Source of the DNA: Miscanthus floridulus
Lineage: Eukaryota; Streptophyta; Magnoliopsida; Poales; Poaceae
Reading direction: 5' to 3'
Assembly: GCF_019320115.1 (NCBI RefSeq)
Contig: NC_089589.1
Span: forward strand, 24,371,273 to 24,435,272
Length of the DNA stretch: 64,000 nucleotides
Of the stretch, positions 53,605-64,000 are shown piece by piece (positions within the stretch are counted from its first letter, which is position 1; each line of letters opens with the position of its first letter). Made by a program: the position numbers and the translations under genes. The notes beneath the pieces are model-generated. The model was given only the letters and a program-made list of their open reading frames with translations, ran no database searches and was not told the DNA's origin.

Positions 53605-55450
53605 TCAGTCTGAAACGTACTGAGTAAGCAACTCATCATCCGAGTACCAGTCCTCTACTACAACCCTGTTGCTATGGCTAGGCTCAACTGCGTTGCTCTG
53701 ACCTGCCTGTCGCTTGTAGTAAGCGGCCTCCGCTTCATCTGCGGCCGCTGCGGCCTGAGTGAAGAACGTGTCGTCATCCTCCTCTGCCTGTAAGCCCACC
53801 TCTGCTAGAGCGATGAGCTCGCTCAGTCTGCCAGTGTCGTCCTCAGCCTCCTGCGCCTGAATGCCCACCTCTGCTAGAGCGATGAGCTCGCTAAGTCTGC
53901 CAGTGTCGTCCTCAGCCTCCTGCGCCTGTATGCCCGCCTCTGCTAGAGCAATGAGCTCACTCAGTCTGGCAGTGTCGTCCGCATCCTCGTCTCCCTCATC
54001 AGACAACACAATCGGTGATTGAACGGTGCGACCAGCTCGTGATCTATGGTCATCTAACTTCTTCTCCTCATACCTTGCACGAGCCACCTCTGCGGCATGT
54101 TCCCCGCTACAACCAATCCCTTCATATATAAAATGCAATCAGTTAGCAACACGATTATATTACATTTAAAACCAGGCAACGAAAAAAAAGGTTTTCAAGC
54201 ACTCACTGGCACATAATGTAGCAACATGCTCGTTCAAGACCTGCATCTGTACTCTTGTCTCCTCCCTTGCCTCATTCCTTGCCCTCTCCTCCTCTAACGT
54301 CATCCGCCTCTCCAATCCCCATTTGTTAAGCCCAACATCGATCGGGTTACAAATACCGCGCTGTCTAGCAAACTCACGCATCTTTTCTTTGTGATGTTTA
54401 ACGAATAGGTTGACGTAGTCAGGTCCATATCCCCTCTTCCGTGCAATTAGTTGCCTCTTCTTTCAGTTCATCCAAGAACTTAGCTTGACCATCATAACAT
54501 TCCCAACTGCATTTCCTAGTGCTCTGTTCAAAAGAAATATTATATCATATATGTCTTAGCAAAACAAACAAAATACGATTTCATGTTTACCAGAAAAATA
54601 ACAAACCTCATCATACTCAATCATATGGCCGCAATAATGGCCTATTCCAAGCTCCGAAGGGACTAGGCCATAGTTGGATTTTACACCACATTCGCACATG
54701 ACAGGAGGTGCTTTGTAGATTACCCTTTCTTTCTTCTTTTCCTTAACCCTCCGCGGTTCTTCCGGCCATTGGTTCTTAGGACCATACAACCACTCCTTGA
54801 AATGACACTTCGCCATTGAAAATACCTAAATAATGAGACATTAGTACATGAACACATATAGCTCAAGATTTTAACACATACACTTTGCACTTACTTCATG
54901 CTTGTTTGGACACACAAACTCCAACGTATTCTCAGGGTTTATCACAGCTCGATCTCCGCAATCGCACAGAGGAGGTTCCTCGAGTCGTCTAACTGCGGCT
55001 AGGTGCTTCTCCTTAGCCGTCATTGCCGGAGGGTTAGGGGGGTGGAACCCACCGCTTGAAGTGCTCACGTGGATGTCTCCCTCTAAACCAATCGTCGAAA
55101 AAGAGGTACCTAGGATCAAACTTGTCTGCACCATCGATCCACTGAAAGAAAAAAGCACCTCTCATGGTCCTACACAACGAGATTCCAACAAAATATTAGT
55201 ACCATACTTACACAAATAAAGAAAAAGGATAGTGCAAACAATTTCTTACATTAAACCGACTACATGTGTAGAAGCAACGCGCGGCTGTGTCCGGATGTTT
55301 CGATTGAAAAACATGGGCCGGGAAACCACAGTCACAGTTAGGGACAGGAAGGTCAGGAGGGACGGGGGCATCTTTGCTAGACGCGTCGGGGTATAATTCT
55401 CGAGGACGACCCCGTTTTCGCCAAAACTCCTCTCGAAATATTTCTTGCAT
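53605..55450 (-). pseudogene. Antisense multi-zinc-finger gene of MULE-2
   Basis: Minus-strand exons from MQEIFREEFWRKRGRPREL (55450) show three CxCG zinc modules: CDCGFPAHVF...CFYTC (exon to 55254), CDCGDRAVINP...CPNKHE (about 55020-54898), and CECGVKSNYGL...CGH (54816-54600). A helical Arg/Glu-rich exon follows (54381-54200; RQRGICNPIDVGLNKWGLE), then the last exon (54138-53605) with three tandem 23-residue repeats of the LSELIALAEVGIQAQEAE type and an acidic tail. A 1-bp frameshift lies near 55040 and another between 54480 and 54400. Related to GRF-like fingers by the CxCG spacing; no named family recognised for the whole. Role unknown. Confidence 0.6.
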
Positions 55451-55972
55451 CTAACAAAACGGATGTAATTTAACAAACATAAATCAAAACATCACAAATA
55501 AATATCAATGAGAACCATAACTACAATACAACCAATTTCGTTCTAAGAACCGAAAGCAGTTAACATTAAACCCTAAACCTAGGGTTTCTCATTTGATCCA
55601 CAACAATGAACCCATAACATAACTACATGCGCCTAGGTTTGCTAGCTTTTTCCACGCCTTGAATCAACCTACGGTTGTATAATACATATATTGAGGGATA
55701 CAATGAAACCCTAAGTGATGACGATTCTTAGGTTCAAAAATCCGACTAATATATACCGAATCGATGCGAAAAAAACAAGGAGGTGAGCGAGGATACCTTG
55801 CTCTCGAAGATCTACGGATCAAATCAAGGTTTTCAAGGTCCAATATGTCGATTCGTGAGGTAGGGTGAAGTGGGGAGAGAAAAACCCGAGAGGGAGGAGA
55901 AAGAAGAGGAAGAACGCTCGGGCAAGAAGGTTGGGCCGGGGTTAAATGCAGAGAGCTCGGCGCCACTTACTA
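55451..55972. other. 5' flank of the antisense zinc-finger gene
   Basis: Moderately AT-rich, then purine-rich toward the terminal repeat. No reliable promoter box identified. Confidence 0.35.
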
Positions 55973-56179
55973 CGGCGCCGAGCTCGACGCCAGTCACTCT
56001 GGCGCCGAGCCCCCTGCAGGTCATCGACCGTGCCGAGGAGCTCGGCGCCAGAGACGGTGGCGCCGAGCTCGGCGCTAGCATCAATGGCACCGAGCTAAGG
56101 GTCCATTTCCTGAATTCTTTCCGCCAGGGGTCTATTTGTGAGAAACTTTCAAAAAAAGACCAAATTGTAAAAAATTCGG
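55973..56179 (-). repeat. MULE-2 right terminal inverted repeat
   Basis: Inverted partner of 45329-45535; ends AAAAATTCGG before the target duplication. Confidence 0.9.
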
Positions 56180-56236
56180 CATGGGTGAGTGTGGGCTATG
56201 AGCCTTGTCTGTTATAGGTCCATTGGGAACTAAGTC

Positions 56237-56994
56237 ATATGCTCTCTCCGTACTCAAAATTCATGTCGTTTTGGACATGAATTAGAATATTAAGGAGTGA
56301 TTAATTAGGCTACATTTCCCCCATTTTGAACATATTAAATACAATTTTGGGTTCCTCCCACATAACAGTGTCAGACTGCTTAGGGCACGTACAATGGTCG
56401 TCTTTTTGCCGTCTGGGAGATATCATTTTTGCAAAAAACCCCTTGACTCAGCCACGTCTCTTCGCGAAGAGACCATCTCTTCGCGAAGAGACGACGAGGG
56501 CTCGTGCTCCCAAGCTATATCGCCCGCTCCAGCACCATTGTACGGTGGGGGCTCGTGCTCCCAAGCTATTTTTGATCACCTTAATTTATGAGTCTGTACA
56601 ATAATTAATTATCTTACAGATAGCCTAAAAGACAACTTATTGTATAATTGGTCTGCATTGCTATTTCTATGTAACATGACCCAACGTGCACTTAGCGCCG
56701 TGAACTCCGTGGTGAGACGTCCCAGGTTATATCCCTCATTGCTGTCTTTTTTTTGCGCCGTATGGTTTTCGTTGGCGCTGGTGCCCGAATTTTTGAATGT
56801 TTAATGCCCTCCTTGGGACGGAGCGACGTGGAGCTGTGCGCTGTGCGTGCGTACGCCTCGGGACGGAGGGATGGGAGACGAAGCATCAGGGGCAAGTTCG
56901 TCCAAAACGCTGTTGAAGCATGCAAAACGACTTGAATTGTGAACAACAGACTCACCCACTAAAACGACTTGAATTTTGAGTAAGGAGGAAGTAC
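56237..56994. mobile_element. Stowaway/mariner-like element with nested MITE
   Basis: Ends CTCTCTCCGTACTCAAAATT and, inverted, ACTTCCTCCTTACTCAAAAT are the Stowaway-type termini. A second element, beginning GGGCACGTACAATGGTC (about 56384) and ending near 56655, sits inside. The inner element holds TCTCTTCGCGAAGAGA twice. No coding sequence. Confidence 0.6.
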
Positions 56995-57849
56995 GTATTC
57001 TTAGTATGTATGAATGGCTAGGGGCATCGATGAGGAAATGAACTAATCTACTATCTTTAAACCTTCTGCCCTTCTGTCTTTTCCCGTTCTTCATTTTTCT
57101 TATGGGCTTTCTCAATGATCTAGTAGCTTAGAGCTAACTAAATTAATTTTTTATTCTATAAATAGTGCAAAAGACAAGGGACAAACATAGTCAAAGATAT
57201 TCTCGCACATTTCATGATGCCACTCCCTCTCACGATGTGATATAACTAGTATTGAGTCCGTTCGACTGACTAGAGTCGGCTACTTCCTCCTCACAAAACA
57301 CTGTTCATATTTCCTCTCACAACAAATCAGTCAAAAACGACCAACCGACTTTAATCCAACTCAGCCCAATAGATTAATTGTCTCTCTCTCGCCGCCCCCC
57401 CCCCCCCCCCCCCCAATCAGTCGAAAACGACCAACCGACTTTAATCTAACTCAGCCCAACAGACTAATTGTCTCTCCACCCCCCCCCCCCCCCCCACCCC
57501 CCCGAGATGTCGAGCGCCTCCAACCTTGCCTTGGCGTGCGTGTCGCGGGCATTTATCCCAAGCATCGTGACAACCTACTGCAGAGAAGCCAAGGCGCTAT
57601 AGCAGGGAGCCAAAGGGCACAACGCTTATAATTTGCACTATTCAGCTTGTTTTTTCAGCTGGAACAATGTTTTTCTCTCATAACAATTCAGTCAGAATAG
57701 TGTTTTCAGCCCAAAAAATGACAGCCGATCAGACTGTTTGCTTTGTTGCAGACTGATCTTGAATTCTACTTGCCCAAAGGGTACAAGTGAACTGTTGGTG
57801 CAGGAGGGGCAAACCCGTCAAAGCGCGACAGGAATATAGGACAGGACAT
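56995..57849. other. Intergenic with duplicated poly-C block
   Basis: No gene. A 90-bp unit starting AATCAGTC at 57325 and 57415 ends in C-runs of 20 (57395-57414) and 17 (57479-57495). 57640-57720 holds MITE words like those at 26566. Confidence 0.5.
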
Positions 57850-57852
57850 TAA

Positions 57853-58092
57853 GGCTGTGTTTAGTTTCTAAAAAGTTTTTCAAAAAGTAATATAGTAGTC
57901 ATCACATCGAATCTTGCGATACATGCATAGAGCATTAAATGTAGACGAAAAAAAACTAATTGCACAGTTTGGTTAGAAATCGCGAGACGAATATTTTGAG
58001 TCTAATTAGTTCATGATTGAACACTAATTGCCAAATAAAAACGAAAGTGCTACAGTAGCCAAATTTCTAAATTTCGCGAACTAAACACGGAC
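57853..58092. mobile_element. 240-bp Tourist-like MITE, copy 1
   Basis: TIRs GGCTGTGTTTAGTT / AACTAAACACGGAC are flanked by TAA target triplets (57850-57852, 58093-58095), typical of PIF/Harbinger-derived elements. Confidence 0.8.
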
Positions 58093-58251
58093 TAAAGGTT
58101 GCCACTCCCATGTGCTGAATCTGCTGACCTGGGATGCATCTACTGCACACGACATTGCATATATATCCACCAGTGACCAACAGCAATATCAGCAACCAAA
58201 ATATAGCAAAAACAGTGCCTAATTTCTTTCTTTTTCCTCGAGAAACATTAT

Positions 58252-58392
58252 CAGCCTGTTCGTTTCGGCATGGATTGACTTATAAGCCATGACTGAAAGT
58301 ACTGCTGACTGGTTTGGTATCAGAGGAAAACACTGTCGGCTGGCTGATAAACCAAGGCTTATAAGCCAAATACATGCTGCCGAAACAGGCTG
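58252..58392. mobile_element. 141-bp palindromic MITE
   Basis: Ends CAGCCTGTTCG / CGAAACAGGCTG, with GCTTATAAGCC words inside. hAT-type MITE is likely; target duplication not clear. Confidence 0.6.
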
Positions 58393-58558
58393 CATATGAG
58401 TTCACTCTTATGTACCTGACAATATTACGCTGGAGGTAAGCCTAGGCAATCAAGACACAGGAAAAAAGAACAAGAAACCGTTTGCTTCTTTTCTTTCCCG
58501 TTGCAGTTCTAGGGAACAAGTTTGCAAGTGGCGCAATGACCAGCTGATGAAGTCTAGG

Positions 58559-61166
58559 TTATCGGTGCCTCGCCGGGAGCCCATCGCTGCCGCTCTTGCG
58601 GATGAAGGCGTTTCTGCTCTTCGGCTTCGGTATGTCATTAATGTCCATCACTTGGATTGTCCTCTGCTTTTTGGCTGTCAAAAAAAGCAATCGTGAGAGA
58701 GAAAAGAGAGAAAGGTTAACAAATTTTGTGTCATCAGGCCCTCTTTTACAAATTGATTTCAGATATGACATCTTGTCATTTCAATCACTTGCTAAAGAAA
58801 GCACCATGACCAGAACAATAAGCAACGCTTAAGACAAGGAACAGACTGAGAGACAATATTTTCCTTCTTATCATCATGTTGTCTGTCTGTAATTAAGATG
58901 AGGTATAAAGTCAGTAATTTACCATTTTGTGCTTCTTGATAATTCTCCTGGAGCCTCTTCCTAGCAGAGTCAAGCTTGTCAAGGTCCAAAAGACTCTGCC
59001 TTTGCTCCCTTGTCACTTTCTGCACGGAAAACTGAAAGTTATTCTCGGACTTGAATCAATCCAACAAAATAGTCAGACTCCTTTCGACAAAAACAATTTA
59101 CTAAGGAACTGACAATTCAGCTGTTTTGTTCACTGAAAGTGGAACACAATCTTTTGTTTTTTCGAGTAGCAATATTGCACAATGAGTAGTGACATGCGAG
59201 GCAAAGTTGGTCAAAAGATGCTTCATTGGGGTCCATAATCCATACTGGTAGGGCCACTACTACTTTAAACAAAATGCAGTGCTCAACTGTCGGCTTGAAA
59301 GAAACGGGGACCTAGGAATTAAGGAGAAAAATCTGGTTAAATCCTTACAGCTGGAGCAGATGATGTACTAGTAGTAGAATTATGGTGGTTGTTCATCTGC
59401 TTGGAATTATGATGTGCTGGTACAGGGCTGGCCCTACGCTTTGCATCCATGGTTGACTCAAACCCATTGTTAGCCCTCTCTGAAGCTGTACCATCTAAAA
59501 TCACAGAAACAAAGAGCATACCTCCATAAGTACATTTTTACTGCATTAAAAAGACGAAAACTGAATGCTATGTCAGAGTAAGATGATATGTGGCACTCAC
59601 TTTGCCTCTGTGGGCTGGGAGAATACTGAAATCCTGAAACCTGTAAGGTTCGAACAACGAAGGTGTCTTTGTTACATAGTCAACAATCTCTAAGCACATT
59701 ATCTCTAAGAAAAGGTAAACGTACAGGCTCTAATAAAGTACAGAGATGTCACCATAGATAATAGCTACTGTCATCGCAAAATCCATTATCTGTTACGGCT
59801 AGCAGTTTACTCAGCATGAGAAAAGCATGGATAATAGCCCTTTTAAGAGCTGTGATCGTCTGGCAAACTAACAGGGGAATAATTAAGCAGGGAATATTCC
59901 AGGCACGATGCTTCATACAGAAAGAAGCTTTCTACAGACAGGGGAATCACTAAAAAAGCTTGAGGTGTACTTATTCAGAGTAATCTCTAAGCAAGACAAG
60001 TTACCCGAGGGCTTTGGTGGCTCCTGCCTTGGATTTTATCTGGAGAGTCACCATCAGCTGCTGTCATCAAAGCAACCGATTTCAACCCATCAGGATTATC
60101 AAGAACAATCAGGATTATCAAGAACAGGATAAAAAAAAATATCTCCAAACAATCTTGAGCCAAAGGGACTGTAAAAATCTACACAGTGACATACTCATAA
60201 CCGTGGTGCTGCCGTCACCGCCGGAATTGTGCAGGCGCACCCAGTCGTCCACTATCTCCTTCCACTTCCTTCAAGTTGCAAGCAACACCAGGTTCCACAA
60301 AAGAGGATAATTAGGCAGCATATTCAAAACAGAAAATCATCTGTCTAGTTTAGCAGTTTTTGTGTCCATGTTCATCACCTGATGAGCTGCTTCACCAGTC
60401 GCCTGACCTCAGCGGAAGGGTGCTTGCGCAGACCATTCACTTGCCGCCCGATGTCAGTCGCCTGCACGAACACGAATAGAAGGTTCAAAACTTTACACTT
60501 CTCATGGCAGTTGCTGCTGCTCAATCTCAAACAAGCAAGCAAACCGATTGGACCACCCATTGTGTAAGCCAAATAACAAAAGTGATGAAAGAACAGAATG
60601 GCGAAAAGAGCTTGACCTGGAGGGCATTGTAGGTGACGCCCATGTCTGCCAGGTTCTGCAGCAAGCGCACCAGCTCGTCCTCGGGCTGTGACAAAACACC
60701 ACGAGCGTGCACAGTTTGCGTGAAAAAGGCCGCGCATTTGGAGCAAATACGCGTTGCGTGGTGGTAAAAATGGCTTCTTTGGGACCTGATTGGGGTCATC
60801 CAAGAAGTCCCTGATGGCCACGATCTTGCTCTCGAGCCCGGGCGCGCCGGCGCCGGCGCCGAGCTCCTCTGCGCCACCGGCTTGGGCGTCAGCCTCCACC
60901 ACTGGAGAAGCCGGAGCCGCTTCCTCGCCGCCCTCCTCATCCAGCCCCGCCGCTGCTAAAGCAGCAAGAGGCGGTGGACGCCCGGCGCAGTTGCTACAGC
61001 CGGCGGCGGCGGCGGCGGCGTAGAGGCGCTCGACGATGCCGTCGCGGCGCGCGCGCAGCTCGTCGGGGTGGTCCCGCGCGGCCACGTCCAGCGCGGCGTC
61101 GACCAGCGCCCACAGGTCGCCTCCGAAGGCGTCCAGCGCGCGGCCGAGGCGCTCACCCCGGTCCAT
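58559..61166 (-). CDS. MED26: Mediator subunit 26-like protein (TFIIS N-terminal domain), nine exons
   Basis: A host gene that appears intact. Exons (minus): 61166-60786, 60685-60617, 60461-60379, 60268-60195, 60057-60005, 59640-59601, 59494-59349, 59019-58923 and 58674-58559; all introns are GT-AG, phases close, total 352 residues. The first exon gives [19 protein letters not shown] with a poly-Ala run; DLLDDPNQ-type and [20 protein letters not shown], then [20 protein letters not shown] and [16 protein letters not shown] are the TFIIS N-terminal (LEF/LW) domain of MED26 and plant MED26b/c homologues. The C-terminus ([20 protein letters not shown], then [18 protein letters not shown]) matches the plant family tail. 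It would act in the nucleus linking Mediator to RNA polymerase II. The symbol is family-level; which plant paralogue is uncertain. Confidence 0.9.
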
Positions 61167-61730
61167 CGCCGGGCAGCCCACAGCAGAGCACTCCCCACGG
61201 CGGCCCTGCACAGGCGCCGTAGGCGGCGAAGGCGGCGGCGGGCGTGTCGGGCCCGGCAAGCGAGCGGGAGGCGGAGCGACAGCGACGGGCCCCGCTAAGG
61301 CTGCGGCGGCGGATCCGGAACGAGGGAGGAGAGGGAGAGGAAAACGGGCAGGCGGTAGAATTCTTGCCGATATTCCTATGGCTGGCTGGATTTGGCTGCG
61401 CTCAGCGTCAATCAGCTTCGGGCGGGGTGGTGCCGTGGCTGTGGGTTGGTTCGTTGTTGCGTGCCCCCCCGGGGGGTGTGGGCCTGGCCTCCGCCTGCGC
61501 TGCTGCGAATTGCGATGCTCTCGGTCTCGGGGCTCGCCTCGCCGGTGGCCGCTTTCCGCCGCCTGGTCCCTTGCCCTGTTTTTAACTCTGTTTCGTGGAG
61601 TGACGAAAATACAGGAAGCCGCGGGGGCTCTCCTCCTGTCCTGCGCCGCATTTATTTTTCCTTCTCGGAATTGCCATCGTTCACACTTCTTTGGAGAAAA
61701 AAATGGGTTTTTTAATTGATAATTGCACAA
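61167..61730. promoter_or_regulatory. Promoter/5' UTR region of the MED26-like gene
   Basis: GC-rich, CpG-dense and unmethylated-looking, upstream of the start codon at 61166. No TATA box is visible. The frame is open up to 61730, so an earlier start cannot be excluded, but the first family-like Met is at 61166. Confidence 0.5.
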
Positions 61731-61970
61731 GCCCGTGTTTAATTCAAAAAAAAAAGTTCAAAAAAAGTGTTATACCCATCATATCAAATCTTACGATACC
61801 TGCATGGAGCATTAAATGTAGACGAAAAAAAACTAATTGCATAGTTTGGTTGGAAATAGCGAGACGCATGTTTTAAGTCTAATTAGTCCATGATTGAACA
61901 CTAATTGTCAAAAAAAAACAAAAATACTACAGTAGCCAAATTTCAACTTTTTGACCAACTAAACACGGGC
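61731..61970. mobile_element. 240-bp Tourist-like MITE, copy 2
   Basis: Same family and length as copy 1. TIRs GCCCGTGTTTAATT / AACTAAACACGGGC, flanked by CAA (61728-61730, 61971-61973). Confidence 0.8.
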
Positions 61971-62119
61971 CAAGTCATGTAGCATATGGAATTGAATACT
62001 GACAGATGGATCATACCGTGGGCTGAGTGATTCTAGTGATAAGTCTAAAACCCGTAGGCTATGTGTGCATCGCGTGTCCTGCCATCTCATGGCAAGGGTG
62101 GTAGAATGACAAGGTGGTG

Positions 62120-62446
62120 TTTGGTTACCCCTCCTAAATTTTAGTCGTTGTCCCGTCGAATATTTGGATACATGCATAGAATATTAAATATAGACTAATT
62201 ATAAAATTAATTACATAGTTTGCGACTAATTTACGAGACGAATCTTTTGAGTCTAATTAGTCCATGATTTGACAATGTTTTGCTACAGTAACATATGCTA
62301 ATGATGGATTAATTAGGCTTACAAAATTTGTCTCGTGGAATACTGACGGATTATATAATTTATTTTTTATTAGTATCCGAACACCCTATGCAACATCCTT
62401 CCGATACACCTCCTAAATTTTAGTAGCTGAATTCAAACACCCCCTA
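62120..62446. mobile_element. Related MITE, about 327 bp
   Basis: Ends GGTGTTTGGTTACCCC / CAAACACCCCC with internal TTTTGAGTCTAATTAGTCC shared with the 240-bp family. Target duplication not determined. Confidence 0.6.
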
Positions 62447-62621
62447 TGCCTGAAACCCCCATCAACTATTCCTGTATCGCGTGTCCTGCCATCTCATGAA
62501 AGACAACACCTGACTGTAACCGCAGCCGCATTCGACACGCGATGTTTTTTATTTTTTTAGAATTTTTAATTGTGATGTGCTTATTATGTTTGTAACCGTG
62601 TGTTTGGTTTGAGGATTGAAC

Positions 62622-63256
62622 CACTACCGGAAATGGTAGATATACCGAGTGCTTGGTGGTTTACCGAGTGCATTTCTTTGGGTACTCGGCAAATAATGGC
62701 CCTGTTCGCTTCGCTGAAAAAAAGTCGAAATACTGTTCCGACTGATTTATTGAAGTCAAATTTGAACTGCAAATGATTCAAATAATATAATAAAATGAGT
62801 AGAAAAATGATATTCATGTTATTGAGTCCTGTGTGAGGCCTTATCCAGGAAATGAAAGGAAATTTTAAACATCTTATTCACGAAACTCAACCACGAACGT
62901 GTGCCCGATTGGTTTTTAAATTCTAAAAAAACAAACGAAGTCTAAAAATAATGAGATTTGTCAAGATCTCATGATATCATACGTGGAGGCTGTGGTAAAA
63001 AATTGAGAAGGTTTCGCACAATGTGTCACGTACGATGTTTATAAACCGAAGTATCTCAGAAGAAGAATCGTAGCGTTGAGAAGAATCCGCTAAGATTTGG
63101 AGTCAAAGTGATGATCGAATTGGGGTTTGACTTCAAAACTTTTTGTATAGAAAATAGAGAACATAGATGACGTGTGCTGTTTGCCGAGTGTTACACTCGG
63201 TAAAGCTTTTTGCCGAGTGCCTGTGGCACATGGCAAAGTCACTGTTTCCGGCAGTG
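62622..63256. mobile_element. Non-autonomous CACTA, 635 bp
   Basis: Ends CACTACCGGAAATGG and, inverted, CACTGCCGGAAACAG; 3-bp target duplication aac on both sides (62619-62621, 63257-63259). Subterminal TGCCGAGTG words mark it as a different CACTA family from the one at 9175. A MITE fragment (about 62698-62752) is nested inside. No coding sequence. Confidence 0.85.
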
Positions 63257-63259
63257 AAC

Positions 63260-64000
63260 CGGAATATCCCAGGTTTGACCCAGATGGAGATGCGTTTGGT
63301 TGAGGAGCCATGTGGGTTTGGGTCGAACCCAGGAGGGAATATACCCTCATATGCGTGTTGGAATGGTCCCTCCAATTCAAGGGGACGAGCTCGATCCACA
63401 TCGACGTCATTCTGCTCCGTCTCGCTGGGGCGACTGGCCGCGCGCGGGCGCTCGAGGAGGTGGTGGTGGGCGCGGGCGAGCTCGAGATGCATGGGCGAGG
63501 CGCCGTTCACCGACAGGGCAGCACGGGGCAAGGCGCGGCGGCTGAATGCGTGGAGGGAGCTCGGCCCTCCGGCCATGGCGGCGTGGGGCAAGCTCCAACC
63601 CTAGCCATGGCCGGGGCGAGCTCCGGCCCCCGACCATGGTGGCGCGCGATGAGATCCGGACGAGCCGTGGCATGGGTCGAGCTAGCGTGGGGCGAGCTGG
63701 CGGCGACGCTAGTCCGACCTAGGAGGTGGAAGAAAATGGAAGGTTGGCTGACAGCTGAGTCCCATATCTAACAACAGCTCACTTGTCTAGAATGCCCATC
63801 CATTCCAACCCATCCGATCCCTCACACCAAACAAGAAATTGGAATGGCTCCATCCCCCTAACTAAACGCGAGGTGGGTTCAACCCAACCCAAAAAACTGG
63901 AATGGACCTAACCACATGGCTCCCAAACCAAACATATGATAAGTGTCCTTATGTGGCTCATTGGGTATACCTATCTAGTTTGAATGTCTTGTGTGTGAAT
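63260..64000. mobile_element. Inverted-repeat element with GC-rich interior (partial)
   Basis: GTTTGGTTGAGGAGCCATGTGG near 63294 pairs with the complement of CCACATGGCTCCCAAACC near 63913, a fold-back DNA transposon of about 640 bp. The GC-rich interior (63400-63720) gives overlapping frames on both strands with no family features. Beyond about 63940 the sequence is unremarkable to the window edge. Confidence 0.5.

Larger units (their letters stand above)
45329..56179 (+). mobile_element. Mutator-like element (MULE-2), 10,851 bp
   Basis: Perfect 9-bp target duplications catgggtga flank it (45320-45328, 56180-56188). Terminal inverted repeats of about 205 bp begin CCGAATTTTTTATAATTTGG and contain repeated GGCGCCGAGCTCGGCGCC palindromes. 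It carries a mudrA-type transposase gene followed by a PMD gene and a GRF zinc-finger gene on the plus strand, and a multi-zinc-finger gene on the minus strand. The genes contain stops and frameshifts, so this copy was probably moved by a transposase from elsewhere. Confidence 0.93.

Noticed and set aside
60375..61730. A single 451-codon ORF as the MED26 protein
   Set aside because: It reads through introns with good GT-AG borders; the spliced nine-exon model gives the family protein.
63310..63771. 153-codon frame as host gene
   Set aside because: GC-rich, overlapping frames on both strands, inside an inverted-repeat element; no motif.

Overview
This is repeat-rich nuclear DNA from a grass, most likely a panicoid (Saccharum/Miscanthus/Sorghum-like). 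The evidence is spliced plant genes, a MED26-type gene with canonical GT-AG introns, grass-type Ty1/copia, Tat-lineage Ty3/gypsy, CACTA, MULE, hAT and MITE families, and many GC-rich exons. The species call is inference; nothing in the window is diagnostic. There is no bacterial, organellar, CRISPR or operon-like content.

Layout. 1-8402: a 4,263-bp tandem duplication (near-identical copies, the first cut by the window edge). Each unit carries the 5' end of a minus-strand Ty1/copia element (partial gag, primer-binding site, about 2.37-kb LTR), a spacer and the N-terminus of a DMP (DUF679 membrane protein) pseudogene. 8206-25618: two head-to-tail DMP copies fused in frame. The second is split by a 15,425-bp CACTA element (9175-24599, 3-bp TSD aga) and again by a 642-bp solo-LTR-like insertion (24806-25447). 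The CACTA carries a broken TNP2 transposase gene, a broken viroplasmin/Ulp1(C48)-type gene, an unrecognised multi-exon gene, a hAT fragment, a roughly 503-bp tandem repeat and five tRNA-like modules. 26708-30635: a MULE-like element carrying only a degraded plant mobile domain (PMD) gene. 30733-43245: a small non-autonomous hAT element (8-bp TSD ctccagag) into which a 12-kb Tat-lineage Ty3/gypsy element (30926-42981) inserted. That element has an intact pol, a shortened gag region and two antisense genes downstream of pol, one of them encoding a PMD. 43991-44945: a fold-back element. 45329-56179: a 10,851-bp MULE with perfect 9-bp TSD catgggtga, carrying degraded mudrA, PMD and GRF-type zinc-finger genes plus an antisense gene with three CxCG zinc-finger modules. 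56237-64000: small DNA transposons around the one apparently intact host gene, MED26-like (58559-61166, nine exons, 352 aa).

How it fits together. The window records nested insertion: a duplicated host DMP locus decayed, received a CACTA and an LTR element, and further east a hAT received a Tat element. One theme recurs: a plant mobile domain gene is present in three separate elements of two unrelated classes (MULE, Ty3/Tat, MULE). Many in-frame stops in the degraded genes are TAG at positions where CAG is expected, as methylated CHG sites would give. No wholly new system can be claimed from sequence alone. The best leads are the multi-gene MULE, the antisense Tat genes and the CACTA with repeated tRNA-like/subterminal modules.
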